Below, in pieces: positions 47,674 through 57,839 of a stretch of DNA of 64,000 bases. Position 1 is the first letter of the stretch, and every line of letters starts with the position of its first letter. Source of the DNA: Shewanella japonica (GTDB lineage: Bacteria > Pseudomonadota > Gammaproteobacteria > Enterobacterales > Shewanellaceae); NCBI RefSeq assembly GCF_002075795.1, contig NZ_CP020472.1, forward strand, positions 4,086,501 to 4,150,500, read 5' to 3'. Under the pieces are notes generated by a model. That model saw nothing but the letters and a program-made list of their open reading frames with translations, was not told where the DNA came from and made no database searches. A program made the position numbers and the translations under genes.

Positions 47674-47962
47674 TTAGGGTTCCTAAAAAGTCGATTGCGG
47701 ATAATTGGGCGCTATTGTGCCTGAAAAGCGGTTTTCTTAATAGATGCAATCCTTAAACGCTGAGTTTTACAGAGACAAAAAAGCCCCCCTTATTTCACTT
47801 CCTTATCTAACGAGATCCGCTAATATGGAGTTTGTTTTTCAATCATTTTATAACAATAGTCTTGATAATAACGCCACTATGATTGAATTGAATAGTTTGG
47901 CTTAAATAGCTTGGATTGGATTGAATAGATTGAGTTGGCTTTTCAGTACAGGGATGAATAAC

Positions 47963-49078
47963 ATGAACAATATATCCGTTTTGGTTAAATCACTAATATG
48001 CGGCTTAGGGCTTAACCTGGGCATGTCAGTTACAGCCTACGCCCTACCGTTAGAAAAAATTCAATTGCCTGATGGCTTTAGCATTGAACTCTATGCCGAT
48101 AATGTTAAAAACGCCCGCCAAATGGCTTTAGGCGACAATGGCACCTTATTTGTCGGCAGTCGCCGCGCTGGTAATGTTTATGCGCTAATTGATAGCAATA
48201 AAGATAACCAAGCTGATCAGCAAATTATCCTTGCTAAAGACTTATTCTTACCATCAGGACTAACCTTCCATGATGGTGACTTATATGTCGCCGAAGTCGA
48301 TAAAATTTGGCGCTATAACGATATCGAAAACAGTTTACCCACTATCCCAAAGCCAGAACTTGTTTACGATAAATTGCCAAATAAAGCCCATCACGGCTGG
48401 AAGAACATCAAATTCGGCCCCGACGGTAAGCTTTATATCCCTATCGGCGCACCTTGTAATGTGTGTGATGATCCCCTGCCATACTCATCAATTTTAGCCC
48501 TCGATATAGAAACCAAACAAACCACTACAATTGCCCAAGGCGTGCGTAACAGTGTCGGGTTTGATTTTCACCCCAAGACGGGGGAGCTATGGTTTACTGA
48601 TAATGGCCGCGACATGATGGGTGATGACTTACCTGACGACGAGTTAAACCGAGTTAGCCAAGAAGGTCAGCATTTTGGTTTCCCTTACGTTCATAACGCT
48701 GACATTAAAGACCCTGAATTTTATGATGCAGAAAAAGCCAAACTCAATACACCGCCTGAACTCAACCTTGGCGCTCATGTGGCCGCATTAGGGATGGAGT
48801 TTTATCTTGGAAAGCAGTTCCCTGCTGAGTATCAAGGCAGTATTTTTATTGCCCAGCACGGCTCTTGGAACCGCAGCAGTAAAGTAGGTTACCGTGTAAT
48901 GCAGGTGGTGCTTGATGGTAACAAAATTAAAGATTACCTGCCGTTTGCCACCGGCTGGCTGCAAGGCGAACAAAGTTGGGGGCGACCTGTTGCCGTGCTT
49001 ACAATGCCTGATGGTGCATTATTAGTATCAGATGATGCGGCCGATGCCATTTATCGTATCAGCTATCAACCAGACTAA
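47963..49078 (+). CDS. Exported PQQ-type sorbosone/glucose dehydrogenase-like protein
   Basis: A 371-residue exported beta-propeller protein. A signal peptide (MNNISVLVKSLICGLGLNLG) ends near AYA-LPL. Blocks such as LPDGFSIELYADNVKNARQ, HHGWKNIKFGPDGKLYIPIGAPCNVC and FTDNGRDMMGDDLPDDELN match the sorbosone dehydrogenase/PQQ glucose dehydrogenase group. AHVAALGMEFYLGKQFP and ALLVSDDAADAIYRI follow. The cofactor is inferred. I use ATG 47963 with AGGGA upstream; nearby ATG and TTG codons upstream lack good spacing. It is followed at 49143 by an outer membrane protein gene. Confidence 0.88.
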   Translation: MNNISVLVKSLICGLGLNLGMSVTAYALPLEKIQLPDGFSIELYADNVKNARQMALGDNGTLFVGSRRAGNVYALIDSNKDNQADQQIILAKDLFLPSGLTFHDGDLYVAEVDKIWRYNDIENSLPTIPKPELVYDKLPNKAHHGWKNIKFGPDGKLYIPIGAPCNVCDDPLPYSSILALDIETKQTTTIAQGVRNSVGFDFHPKTGELWFTDNGRDMMGDDLPDDELNRVSQEGQHFGFPYVHNADIKDPEFYDAEKAKLNTPPELNLGAHVAALGMEFYLGKQFPAEYQGSIFIAQHGSWNRSSKVGYRVMQVVLDGNKIKDYLPFATGWLQGEQSWGRPVAVLTMPDGALLVSDDAADAIYRISYQPD

Positions 49079-49142
49079 TTATCCAAATACTTGAACCATA
49101 ACACTGTTATGACTATCGTTGCGCTATAGGGAAATCACTACG

Positions 49143-50321
49143 ATGAAATCGACGTATCGCCTTGCTATTGCAAGCTCGCTGTTACTTGGACATACCGCAT
49201 TGGCCAGCACCAGTTTTATTGACCCCATTGACGGCTATTTTGATGCTGGCGAATACCTTGCTGAAAATGCTTATGGTTTTCTTCCTGTACCTAGCATCAT
49301 TACTGAACCCTCAGTTGGCACAGGGCTCTTACTTATGGGCATTTTCCTGCATGAAAGTCCTGAGCAAACTGCCAAACGTCAGCAAGTAGCCAAAGACTCG
49401 GTTGACGGCGGCGCCCAATTGCTAACCCCTGGTATTTCAGCAGCAGGCATTGGCGCGACTGATAATGGCTCAAAGTTCGGCTTTTTAGGCCATAGAGAAA
49501 CATGGCAACAAGATCATATTCGCTACCTTATCGGTGGCGGCTACGGTGATGTGAATATGAACTTTTACAGCCAATCAGACTTTGCTCAAGACATAGCCTT
49601 AGACTTGAATATGCAAGGCTATGGTCTCATGCAAAAACTGCAGTTTAGATTATTCGACAGCCCATTATTTTTAGGTGTCACCCAAAAATACGCCAAGGTG
49701 GATTTAGCAAGCAACAAAGAGCTATCACTACTGCCGCCTGAGTTAGTTGACAGGCTCACCGACATACTTGACCCATCGCCCGCAGTTTCATCCCTTGGCG
49801 CCGTGTTGCAATACGACAGTCTTAATAACTTTTTTATGCCCACCAAAGGCTATGACTACACCATCGAATACGACTGGTTTAATACCGCAATAGGCAGCGA
49901 CTATGATTACCAAACGATTAAAGCCACCGGCATTAATTACTGGCCAATGACACAATCCGTCACCCTTGGGGTCAAACTTAATTATCAAACCATCAGCAGC
50001 GATACTCGCCTGCCCGTCTTTACCTATCCCTACATTGAAATGCGAGGCATCCCGCGAAACCGCTATCAAGGTGAAGCTGTCTCAACAGGTGAAGTTGAGC
50101 TAATGTGGCGAATAACTCCACGCTGGATGGTACTGTCGTTTGTGGGTAGCGGCCTTGCTGGCGACAGTAATAGTGATATGTGGGACAGCGACGAGCAAAC
50201 CGCCTATGGCGCTGGTTTTCGTTACACCATCGCCCGTCGATATGGGCTGCATATGGGAATTGATGTAGCAAAAGGCCCTGAAGATACCGCATGGTATATC
50301 AATGTCGGTACGGGGTTTTAA
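49143..50321 (+). CDS. BamA/TamA-type outer membrane barrel protein
   Basis: A 392-residue outer membrane protein. The signal peptide reads MKSTYRLAIASSLLLGHTALA. The C-terminal two-thirds resemble the Omp85/surface-antigen barrel (alternating strands such as GLMQKLQFRLF, VLQYDSLNNFFMPTKGYDY, ending in WYINVGTGF). POTRA domains are absent, so it is a short Omp85-like barrel. AGGGAAA lies ahead of the ATG at 49143. It is on the same strand as the dehydrogenase, 64 bases after it, and may be co-transcribed. Its cargo is unknown. Confidence 0.8.
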   Translation: MKSTYRLAIASSLLLGHTALASTSFIDPIDGYFDAGEYLAENAYGFLPVPSIITEPSVGTGLLLMGIFLHESPEQTAKRQQVAKDSVDGGAQLLTPGISAAGIGATDNGSKFGFLGHRETWQQDHIRYLIGGGYGDVNMNFYSQSDFAQDIALDLNMQGYGLMQKLQFRLFDSPLFLGVTQKYAKVDLASNKELSLLPPELVDRLTDILDPSPAVSSLGAVLQYDSLNNFFMPTKGYDYTIEYDWFNTAIGSDYDYQTIKATGINYWPMTQSVTLGVKLNYQTISSDTRLPVFTYPYIEMRGIPRNRYQGEAVSTGEVELMWRITPRWMVLSFVGSGLAGDSNSDMWDSDEQTAYGAGFRYTIARRYGLHMGIDVAKGPEDTAWYINVGTGF

Positions 50322-50356
50322 AAAGTCGCCTTTTGCACATCGAAACCTAATGATGA

Positions 50357-52393
50357 TTAACGGTATTTATTCATTTCAGTACCCTCTGCTGGAATCAAAC
50401 GTTTATCGATTTCAATCAGCGTTTGATACTCCTGGGGATAAAACCGTTTAAGTCTTTCAATTCTCGCAAAGTGACTAGGCTCAATGACTTCAACCATTTG
50501 GGCAACTTCGTTAATGTAACTGAACAACTTCCCTTCTTTGTAACTTTTATCCAGCACCCTATCAAACAAGTCTCGGCCTAACCGAGTAAAATCTTCAGTA
50601 ACCTCTAGACCTATTAACATTTTAAATACTTCTTCAGATTTTAACGATACAGCCAATAAGCTGCTTCCTTCATGGTCTTTTAAATTAAAATCGAAACCTC
50701 TGTCATAAAGGCCTTTCGCCTGCTCTATCGTCACCGAGTTAAAATAATAAAAATTATTCGGAGGAGTTGAATCCGTTCTAGCATTCCATATATCAATATA
50801 AACGTCTGTTTCTTGTAGAGCGTGTAAAAACAGATAGTTAGTTTCATCTTGAGATAAACTATTGGCACTCACGTAATCTGATGCCTCGGAATATTGTTTA
50901 TTTCTTAATAGATTGATTAATTCGATTTTCTTTCCATTTTCTCGTACACGATTTTGATGATTCCACTTTTGATAAAGCAAAGGATCTATTTGATGTAATT
51001 CTTCAGCAATGTGCTTTGAGTTGTTTTTAATTTCAGAAATTAAGTCATGCATTTTTTTAGCAGGTTCGAACCCTTCTTTATTTTTTTCTTTCCTCGTTAT
51101 GTCTGCACATTGTTCAGACTGCTGGCTAATGACTTGCTTCAATTCACCGTATTCAGCAAACGCCTTACTCAGTTCAATAGGTACATTCATTTCATCTTCA
51201 ATCGAATCAACTTCTTGAAAATTTAATTTCGACATTAGTGTTTTATCTAGATCAGTAAAATCAATATAAAATCGATTAACCCCTGAAGAATAAAACGCCT
51301 TACCGTCATCGGAATAATGCCCTTTCAACTTTTGTCCTGATTGGTGTAGATACTCAATCATTTCACTCTGCTTTGGCGTTATTTGCGAATTAGGATCGTC
51401 AGGCAAACGACTAAAAGCAAGATTTAAACCTGATGTATTTGCACTATCGTTTGGCGTTACACCTCTAGCAGCAAGTAACTTCAATACTTCAGTATTAAAC
51501 TGAGCGACTGCAATGTCGGCTATATTTTCATAATGAGCAAAATCACTTTGCTCAAAGGCTGGATAACCACCAATGTTGTCCGACTGTTCGATGATGAGCT
51601 TGATATATTCAATTGGAAGTTGACCATTGATAGCCACTGCAAGTTCATGAGCGGTGAAACGATGTTCAGCGATTAAGCCTTGATATTCTTCAGTGGTAAA
51701 TAACTGAGCATGAGTAACGGAGAGAATTGAAGGTGAAACAACGGAACGGTCATCAAACCTAAGCGGCGACGCTACATAGGTATTAAAGCTCTTATCATTT
51801 TCATGTAAACTGATTAAAGCCTCGCGGCTAACACCCTTAATATCTTTGGTATTGATGGGCATATATATACTAGTTGTGTCACCAACTGGCTCTAATGAAT
51901 TGGCTAATACTGTAAGCTCAGTTTTATTCATTCCCAAATAGCTATCAAACCCTTTCCACTCTGCTACATGCCCGACTTTATTGGTATATTCTATGCTCTC
52001 TTTGGCGATTTTTACCTTCGCAAGATGTATCAAGTCCTCATAAGATTTATAAGATGTGGTATACATATACGAATATTGCATTAAATCATCACTGGTTGCT
52101 CCGCCTCGTAATTCAATAGCTAAAGCATCAATGAGTATGCGATGAGAATCTCTGATATGTGCACTGAAGTTCCCATAAAACTGTTTACATTGCCTAGGAG
52201 TAAGCTCTTTTTCTGTCTCGGTTAGCTTTATATTTACCGCAACATCAACAACTTCAGAACTTGGCGAACTAGCAGGATTTTCGGAGCTTTGATTTAGCAA
52301 TGGCTCAGGAGTAACTCCGTTTTCATGAGAGCGATAAAAATAGTAAGAAGAAACACTTAGAATTATAAATAATACGAGGAACCACTTTTTCAT
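50357..52393 (-). CDS. Large membrane-anchored protein, weak ankyrin-like repeats
   Basis: A 678-residue protein with a single N-terminal hydrophobic anchor (MKKWFLVLFIILSVSSYYFY) and a large periplasmic region. The region is helical and charged. Two stretches look ankyrin-like: LLAARGVTPNDSANTSGLNL and LYDRGFDFNLKDHEGSSLLA. These are too degenerate for a firm call. No catalytic motif is seen. It is a single gene, convergent with the outer membrane protein gene. Function is unknown. Confidence 0.65.
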   Translation of the reverse strand: MKKWFLVLFIILSVSSYYFYRSHENGVTPEPLLNQSSENPASSPSSEVVDVAVNIKLTETEKELTPRQCKQFYGNFSAHIRDSHRILIDALAIELRGGATSDDLMQYSYMYTTSYKSYEDLIHLAKVKIAKESIEYTNKVGHVAEWKGFDSYLGMNKTELTVLANSLEPVGDTTSIYMPINTKDIKGVSREALISLHENDKSFNTYVASPLRFDDRSVVSPSILSVTHAQLFTTEEYQGLIAEHRFTAHELAVAINGQLPIEYIKLIIEQSDNIGGYPAFEQSDFAHYENIADIAVAQFNTEVLKLLAARGVTPNDSANTSGLNLAFSRLPDDPNSQITPKQSEMIEYLHQSGQKLKGHYSDDGKAFYSSGVNRFYIDFTDLDKTLMSKLNFQEVDSIEDEMNVPIELSKAFAEYGELKQVISQQSEQCADITRKEKNKEGFEPAKKMHDLISEIKNNSKHIAEELHQIDPLLYQKWNHQNRVRENGKKIELINLLRNKQYSEASDYVSANSLSQDETNYLFLHALQETDVYIDIWNARTDSTPPNNFYYFNSVTIEQAKGLYDRGFDFNLKDHEGSSLLAVSLKSEEVFKMLIGLEVTEDFTRLGRDLFDRVLDKSYKEGKLFSYINEVAQMVEVIEPSHFARIERLKRFYPQEYQTLIEIDKRLIPAEGTEMNKYR

Positions 52394-52582
52394 TTAACTT
52401 CATCCTTGAAAATAAGCCACTGCAAAGTATCAATAAAAACTGTTTAGTGACAGTTTTAAATAGAAAAATGACTAAATACTTTATGAATCAACTTCCTTTA
52501 TTCTTAATCTTTGCCATTTAGTACAAGCTAATATAGGTTACTTATAAACCTACTAATTAGCTCAATTTAAGGACAAATTGAT

Positions 52583-53701
52583 TTGAATTACGACAGTAGA
52601 TATTCTGAACTAGATTGGCTTAGAGTCATTTTGATTTTTGCAGTTTTTTTACACCATGTTTTGATGCCATTTAACGGTGATGACTGGCATATTATGAATA
52701 CCGAATCGAGTAAGTTACTCGATGATATTATGGTGTATTTTGAACAATTCAGATTGCCCACTTTATTTTTCATCTCCGGTGCAGGCTGCGTTATTCTATT
52801 ATCCAAAATTTCCGTTAAACAATTTTTCAAAGATAAATTCACTCGGTTATTCATCCCGTTGTTAGCGGGTTCGGTTTTAATCATTCCTCCCCAAACCTAT
52901 ATTGAAAATATCAACGAACTTGCTTCTTTCTGGCAGGCATATCCTGCATTAGCTTTGAAATTGGAACTCAATCACCTATGGTTTATTGAATACCTTATTG
53001 TCTTTTCAGTCATCTCAATTCCAATCAACGCCATGTTTCAAAGTCGATTAGGGCAAGGCGTTGTATCGATAGTAGCTAAAATCAGTCAACTTAAAATCGG
53101 GCTACTTTGTTTGGTTGTTATACTTATTTTTATCAAGATATTTTTCTCAATTTACTTCCCAAGTGATGGCCACAAAATCGAAAATTTATCTTCTTCCAGC
53201 TATTACTTTTTCTTCTTTGTTACTGGCATGCTATTTATTCGCAGCACCACTATTTGGCAAGCAATACGCGATCAAAGAAGGATTAACTTATTCGCTTTAG
53301 TCGTGTTTAGTGCCTTATTTTATGCTTACTATTATTCTCCTGATTTAAGTGAGTATTTGTCATTAAATGTGCGTTGGGGGATATGGTGGCTAGTGTGCTG
53401 TTTAGTCGCATGGTCTGCTCTATTGTCCATGCTCGGTTATGCACAACATTATTTAACCGTTACTCCTAATTGGCTCAAAGAGAGTAATCAATTAATCTAT
53501 CCGTTTTACATTCTCCACCAAACTGTCATTGTCGTGATTGGATATTTTGTTATTTCACTTGAAGCCTCTATCTCAATTAAAATAATCCTACTGTTTACAG
53601 CCTCATTCACCTTGACCAGTGCCATCTGTGCTTGGCTGATAAGACCCTTTAATGTCTTCAGAGCCATGTTCGGGTTAAAGTTAATAAAATCGGCAACTTA
53701 A
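52583..53701 (+). CDS. Acyltransferase family 3 membrane protein
   Basis: A 372-residue integral membrane protein with about ten hydrophobic segments. The N-terminus reads YSELDWLRVILIFAVFLHHV, where the HH pair is the conserved acyltransferase-3 motif, and FISGAGCVIL follows. The C-terminal QLIYPFYILHQTVIVVIGYF is also typical. These enzymes transfer acetyl or succinyl groups to periplasmic glycans or lipids. Translation appears to start at TTG (52583) behind AAGGA, since no ATG lies near the N-terminal motif. It is monocistronic. Confidence 0.85.
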   Translation: MNYDSRYSELDWLRVILIFAVFLHHVLMPFNGDDWHIMNTESSKLLDDIMVYFEQFRLPTLFFISGAGCVILLSKISVKQFFKDKFTRLFIPLLAGSVLIIPPQTYIENINELASFWQAYPALALKLELNHLWFIEYLIVFSVISIPINAMFQSRLGQGVVSIVAKISQLKIGLLCLVVILIFIKIFFSIYFPSDGHKIENLSSSSYYFFFFVTGMLFIRSTTIWQAIRDQRRINLFALVVFSALFYAYYYSPDLSEYLSLNVRWGIWWLVCCLVAWSALLSMLGYAQHYLTVTPNWLKESNQLIYPFYILHQTVIVVIGYFVISLEASISIKIILLFTASFTLTSAICAWLIRPFNVFRAMFGLKLIKSAT

Positions 53702-53825
53702 CACTTATGCTTCAGCAGTAAGTTAACTTAGGCAAAGCTAATTTACTGCTGATAAAGCTAGCCTTATGTAGCTTAACAATGACATAGTTAACTTTCGTAA
53801 ATTACACCTTGTTGAGTCTACGCCT

Positions 53826-54776
53826 ATGAATGCGACGATTAATACCTCAATGTCAGCTAAAGGCTGGGCAATGCTATTGTTACTATCAATCCTTTGGGGC
53901 GGTTCATTCTTCTTAATCGGGGTTGTTGTGAGCGATTTACCTCCTCTAACAATTGTGACTCTTCGAGTTGCAATAGCGGCAATCACGCTGTGGATTTTTG
54001 CCTTAGCCATTGGCTTAAAGCCGCCTAAAGATCTCAAGGTTTGGTTAGTGTTTTTAGGAATGGGACTGCTCAATAACGTTATCCCTTTTGCCCTTATCGT
54101 GTGGGGACAAACTCAAATAGCCTCGGGGCTTGCATCAATCTTAAATGCTGCCACTCCCATATTTGCTGTAATCGTTGCAGGAGCATTACTGCCAGATGAA
54201 CGGATCACATCGCTCAAACTTACAGGTGTCACAGTGGGCTTTATTGGTGTGGTAATAATGATAGGCCTACCTGCTTTTAGTGGCGAAGTCAGTTTATTTG
54301 CTCAATTAGCCATTATCGCTGCGGCACTGTCTTATGCATTTGCAGGCGTTTATGGCCGCCGTTTTAACGCGTTAAAAATCAACCCTATTATTACCGCTGC
54401 AGGTCAAGTGACTGCATCAACATTAGTGTTAATTCCTATCACTTTATTCGTTGAAGGTCCTTTGGATATCAATACTGTCGCCTTTAGTACGTGGGCTGCA
54501 ATGAGTGCCTTAGCAATACTGTGTACCGCTATCGCTTACATCTTGTATTTTAAAATTTTAGCCACAGCAGGCGCCACTAATGTGTTATTGGTAACCTTAT
54601 TAGTGCCAGTATCAGCTATTTTACTCGGGTCAGTGTTTTTAAACGAAACCTTAGCCCCAGTTCACTTTATTGGAATGACATTAATTGCAGTAGGGCTATC
54701 GGCCATTGACGGTCGACTCTGGCGTAAGCTGCTGACTAACGAAGACAGTAAAACCAACTCAACACAGGAGGGATAA
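53826..54776 (+). CDS. EamA-family DMT transporter
   Basis: A 316-residue inner membrane protein with ten predicted helices in two EamA repeats (about 13-143 and 155-290). LLSILWGGSFFLIG and ATPIFAVIVAGALLPDERIT mark the first repeat; LLVTLLVPVSAILLGSVFLNE marks the second. It is likely a metabolite exporter or importer of the drug/metabolite superfamily. The stop codon lies immediately before the ATG of the tautomerase gene; the tautomerase ribosome site is inside this gene's 3' end, so translation is coupled. Confidence 0.88.
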   Translation: MNATINTSMSAKGWAMLLLLSILWGGSFFLIGVVVSDLPPLTIVTLRVAIAAITLWIFALAIGLKPPKDLKVWLVFLGMGLLNNVIPFALIVWGQTQIASGLASILNAATPIFAVIVAGALLPDERITSLKLTGVTVGFIGVVIMIGLPAFSGEVSLFAQLAIIAAALSYAFAGVYGRRFNALKINPIITAAGQVTASTLVLIPITLFVEGPLDINTVAFSTWAAMSALAILCTAIAYILYFKILATAGATNVLLVTLLVPVSAILLGSVFLNETLAPVHFIGMTLIAVGLSAIDGRLWRKLLTNEDSKTNSTQEG

Positions 54777-55112
54777 ATGCCCCATTGTATCGTCGAATAT
54801 TCAGCTAATCTTAACGGCCAAGCTTTGGTCGATTTGGTACATCAAGGTGCACTGGCATCTGAGTTATTTCAAGCACAAGGCAGTGACATAAAAGTCAGAG
54901 CAATACCCTACTCAGAGTTTAAAACCGGTAGTGTTGATATCAGTTTTATCCATGTAACGATGAGGATTTTATCGGGCAGAAATGATGAGCAAAAAACCAT
55001 GTTAACTCAGCGAGTGTTAATGCAATTACAAACCTTGATTAAAGTGGATTGCTCTTTGTCAGTAGAAGTGGTCGATATTGACCGAGAAACGTATTCAAAA
55101 GTGGTTGTTTAA
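54777..55112 (+). CDS. 5-carboxymethyl-2-hydroxymuconate isomerase-like tautomerase
   Basis: A 111-residue tautomerase-superfamily protein. After removal of Met it begins with the catalytic Pro (MPHCIVEYSANL), and VRAIPYSEFKTGSVDISFIHV matches the CHMI (HpaF-like) group, where the Arg and Tyr/Ser region lines the active site. No other homoprotocatechuate pathway gene is nearby, so the substrate is open. The start lies one base after the upstream stop, with GGAGG ahead of it. A related gene begins 35 bases downstream. Confidence 0.85.
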   Translation: MPHCIVEYSANLNGQALVDLVHQGALASELFQAQGSDIKVRAIPYSEFKTGSVDISFIHVTMRILSGRNDEQKTMLTQRVLMQLQTLIKVDCSLSVEVVDIDRETYSKVVV

Positions 55113-55147
55113 CTCCATTTTTGTCAGTGTCTCTAAGGAGTTGGTAA

Positions 55148-55495
55148 ATGCCTCATGTAGAAATTAAGTATTCAGATAACCTCACTTTCAACACACAAGA
55201 TATCTTTGATGATATAGAAGGTATCATTAATCAAAAAGACGCCAGTGCTGGCGTTTGTAAATCAAGAGCTTACCCTTGTTCTGAATATAAGCATCCCCAT
55301 ATTCTAGTTACCGTATCCTTGCTTACTAAACCGCACCGAGATGAACAATTTACCTTCGAATTGAGTGCTGAGATTGAGTCAGCGATTAAAAGTCATCTGC
55401 AACAGAGCCTGTATTTTTCTTTAAATATTGAATACAGCAATGCGTATTACACGACGAATGTTCATCAAGTTGATGGTATTGCCTTAGATTGCTAA
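55148..55495 (+). CDS. Second CHMI-like tautomerase
   Basis: A 115-residue tautomerase-like protein. It keeps Pro2 (MPHVEIKYSDNL), the Arg-Ala-Tyr-Pro region (KSRAYPCSEYKH) and a final Tyr-rich segment (YYTTNVHQVDG). Two cysteines (VCKSRAYPC) are unusual for the family. AAGGAG precedes the ATG, 35 bases after the first tautomerase gene. It is nearly identical to the protein encoded at 57840. The EamA transporter, both tautomerases and perhaps later genes may form one transcript. Confidence 0.8.
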   Translation: MPHVEIKYSDNLTFNTQDIFDDIEGIINQKDASAGVCKSRAYPCSEYKHPHILVTVSLLTKPHRDEQFTFELSAEIESAIKSHLQQSLYFSLNIEYSNAYYTTNVHQVDGIALDC

Positions 55496-55850
55496 GTAAA
55501 CTTAATGACCAAACTTGGTTTTGAGTAACGTCATGACTTATTCCAGAGTCCTACTTACTTTAGGCTCTAGCCCTTTTTTAAGAATACAACTGTATTCACA
55601 GTTACTAACACCATTGACTAACGCAACTAATAAATATTTTAGCTAATAAAATCAAACATTAATTAATTCGCATTTATGTTTTTTACTACCTATAAATTCA
55701 TTGTTCACATATTGTATTACTTCCTTTTAAAACGAAAAACGCAGAAAGACATTTCGAATATCATCGCTTAGCTGTTAACATAATGGCATCAATCAAGAAA
55801 AGGGAATTATCTAAGGCTTCGCTCAGTGAGGTCTTTTAAATGGATTTAAA
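55496..55850. other. Intergenic region, no gene seen
   Basis: This ~355-base AT-rich stretch has no supported reading frame and no clear U-tract hairpin. It separates the tautomerase pair from the exported repeat protein. Confidence 0.45.
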
Positions 55851-56927
55851 ATGAAAAAACTACTCACTTTATTGTTAGTGTTATTGCCGTTTGCTATTCA
55901 AGCTGACTTTGATACTAAAGACACCATCTACGTTGACTTACTCACCAGCAAAAACCTACAAGAAGTAAAATTAGGTGCAAAAGCTTTGCACCACAGCTTG
56001 CCTGAAAATGTTCAGCTATGGGATTTAGCAGCCTTTACACTTTGGTCAATGAACCAAAATGGCGATAAAGAAGATGATGAGTTTGACGACACAATATCAT
56101 GGTTAGCAAAAGCTATTGGTGAAAGCCAAAACGCAAGGTATCGGACATTGTTAACCGAACAAAATAGCAATGAAGCGTCACGAAAGGTGAAAAAGTATTT
56201 CAAAAGTGCAATTAGAAACCTAACCAAAGAAGACCTTCCGCAGTTTAGAGCTCAAGAATTTAATCTTGAAGCAATTAACGTTATTAACGCCACCACGACC
56301 CCAACCTTAAAAAAGTTTGATCAAATTGCACAAGGAGACAGCTTAGATTCTGTAATAGAGAAACTAGGTAAACCGGATGGTGTAGGGCAGTATATTCGCA
56401 GCTACAGAAGGCCCTTCATTGGTCGCCAAACCTTTCAAAACTTACGTTTATCATACATCAACCTTGGCTCTATGGAGTTAAAGTACGAAAAAACCCATTG
56501 GATCGTTGATTTAAAGTCTAAACAAACTAGCGTTGATATTTCAGACATTGCGCCAGAATACCGAGACTTGTTATCTCGCCTTGTAAGCAACGATGTCACC
56601 CAAATTCGCACCGCTGCACGAGAGGCAATTAAGCTTCCATTAACGGATACAGCAACGTTGGATCATGTTGCCCAATACATATGGGATAACCAGCAAACAG
56701 AGGATTCAGATTTTGCTGACTCACTCGCTTGGCTTTGTAAAGTATTAAGCAAGAGTCAAAATGGTCGCTACAAAGAAATGCTTAGTACACTGGCTCAAAA
56801 ACCTTTGCACAGTAAAATTACTCGCTACGCTGCAAACACTGCGAAAGTATTAAATGGTACGCAACCTTTTTTTACGCCAAAGGTAACGATAAAAGAGTCT
56901 AAAAGCAGCTCGACAACTAACCTATAG
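55851..56927 (+). CDS. Exported protein with internal duplication and SmpA/OmlA-like middle
   Basis: A 358-residue protein with a signal peptide (MKKLLTLLLVLLPFAIQA, cleavage after QA). Two halves are alike: TISWLAKAIGESQNARYRTLL (about 81-101) and SLAWLCKVLSKSQNGRYKEML (about 290-310) align around shared W-x-x-K-x-x-SQN-RY residues, suggesting duplicated helical repeats. Between them lies FDQIAQGDSLDSVIEKLGKPDG, a short SmpA/OmlA-like motif. The mature protein is probably periplasmic or outer-membrane attached. No family is recognised for the whole. Confidence 0.7.
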   Translation: MKKLLTLLLVLLPFAIQADFDTKDTIYVDLLTSKNLQEVKLGAKALHHSLPENVQLWDLAAFTLWSMNQNGDKEDDEFDDTISWLAKAIGESQNARYRTLLTEQNSNEASRKVKKYFKSAIRNLTKEDLPQFRAQEFNLEAINVINATTTPTLKKFDQIAQGDSLDSVIEKLGKPDGVGQYIRSYRRPFIGRQTFQNLRLSYINLGSMELKYEKTHWIVDLKSKQTSVDISDIAPEYRDLLSRLVSNDVTQIRTAAREAIKLPLTDTATLDHVAQYIWDNQQTEDSDFADSLAWLCKVLSKSQNGRYKEMLSTLAQKPLHSKITRYAANTAKVLNGTQPFFTPKVTIKESKSSSTTNL

Positions 56928-57035
56928 GTAGTCGCTTACTCTTCACTTTAAACAGAAATGGGTGAGCCATGCTGTCAGCTAGCAATGCTGGCTTTACCCG
57001 GTTTGAATATGCAGTTTTAATCAGAAATCATATAA

Positions 57036-57614
57036 ATGGTCAATAAAAATCAACAGGACACACTTGCTTTTACCTCTATTGCTGAAGCCACTCGTTACTT
57101 TACAAATCAGCAAAATGCCTTGAAACTGGAAGAGATAATTAACTCTAACAATCTAAACTTAAGTGATTTTCGCCTTGATGCTCAAAAGAGATTAGACAAG
57201 CTGGAACAGCTATTAGCGCAATACAAACACTATTACGCTCAAGTTATCACAGGTTCTAGCAAAGAAATGTTAAGCATCATTTCTGAGCTAGATAAAGTCA
57301 GTTTTCAAACAGCGTTAGACTCAAGCGCTACCACTCTGAATCAAAAAATATTTGAACAAGGGTTATTCTTTAAAGCCAGAGAGTCTTGGATTTACAATAC
57401 AAGAACAATGCTGAATATCCTTAAAAATAATCAGCAACACTTCACCTATGACGGTGACACTTTCGAATGCGATAACGATGAGTTACTAACCCAATTTAAT
57501 ACCTGTGTCGCAGCAATGGATAAAGCGGCCGATTTTGAAGCTGAATTTTTAAAAAATAAAAGAAACAGTGTATTAAATGGTCTTAAAAAAGTCTGGGCAC
57601 TGATTAAGGCTTAA
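57036..57614 (+). CDS. Cytoplasmic helical protein of unknown function
   Basis: A 192-residue hydrophilic protein, mostly helical. A coiled coil is likely at about 45-75 (FRLDAQKRLDKLEQLLAQYKHYY). Two Cys (FECDNDE and FNTCVAAMD) are near the C-terminus. It has no signal peptide or membrane span. The upstream sequence has no clear ribosome site, so the start is uncertain. It lies between an exported repeat protein and a duplicate tautomerase gene. Unrecognised. Confidence 0.65.
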   Translation: MVNKNQQDTLAFTSIAEATRYFTNQQNALKLEEIINSNNLNLSDFRLDAQKRLDKLEQLLAQYKHYYAQVITGSSKEMLSIISELDKVSFQTALDSSATTLNQKIFEQGLFFKARESWIYNTRTMLNILKNNQQHFTYDGDTFECDNDELLTQFNTCVAAMDKAADFEAEFLKNKRNSVLNGLKKVWALIKA

Positions 57615-57839
57615 AAAGCCTCACTCTATCCTGCCTCGCAAAGACATAGTTAGAATTCGTTTAAAATATGCAGGTTAATGTCCGTAACAGCAAAAACTTT
57701 ACTTCAGTGTTTAAATCGAATTCGAAACCATAGCCTCAATGTATTTTATTGGTATGGCATAAATGACATTAGGGCCTCGAGTATTGACTACAAAGTAGGT
57801 ATAAACGACTGACTAGCAAACTCAACACAGGAGGGATAA

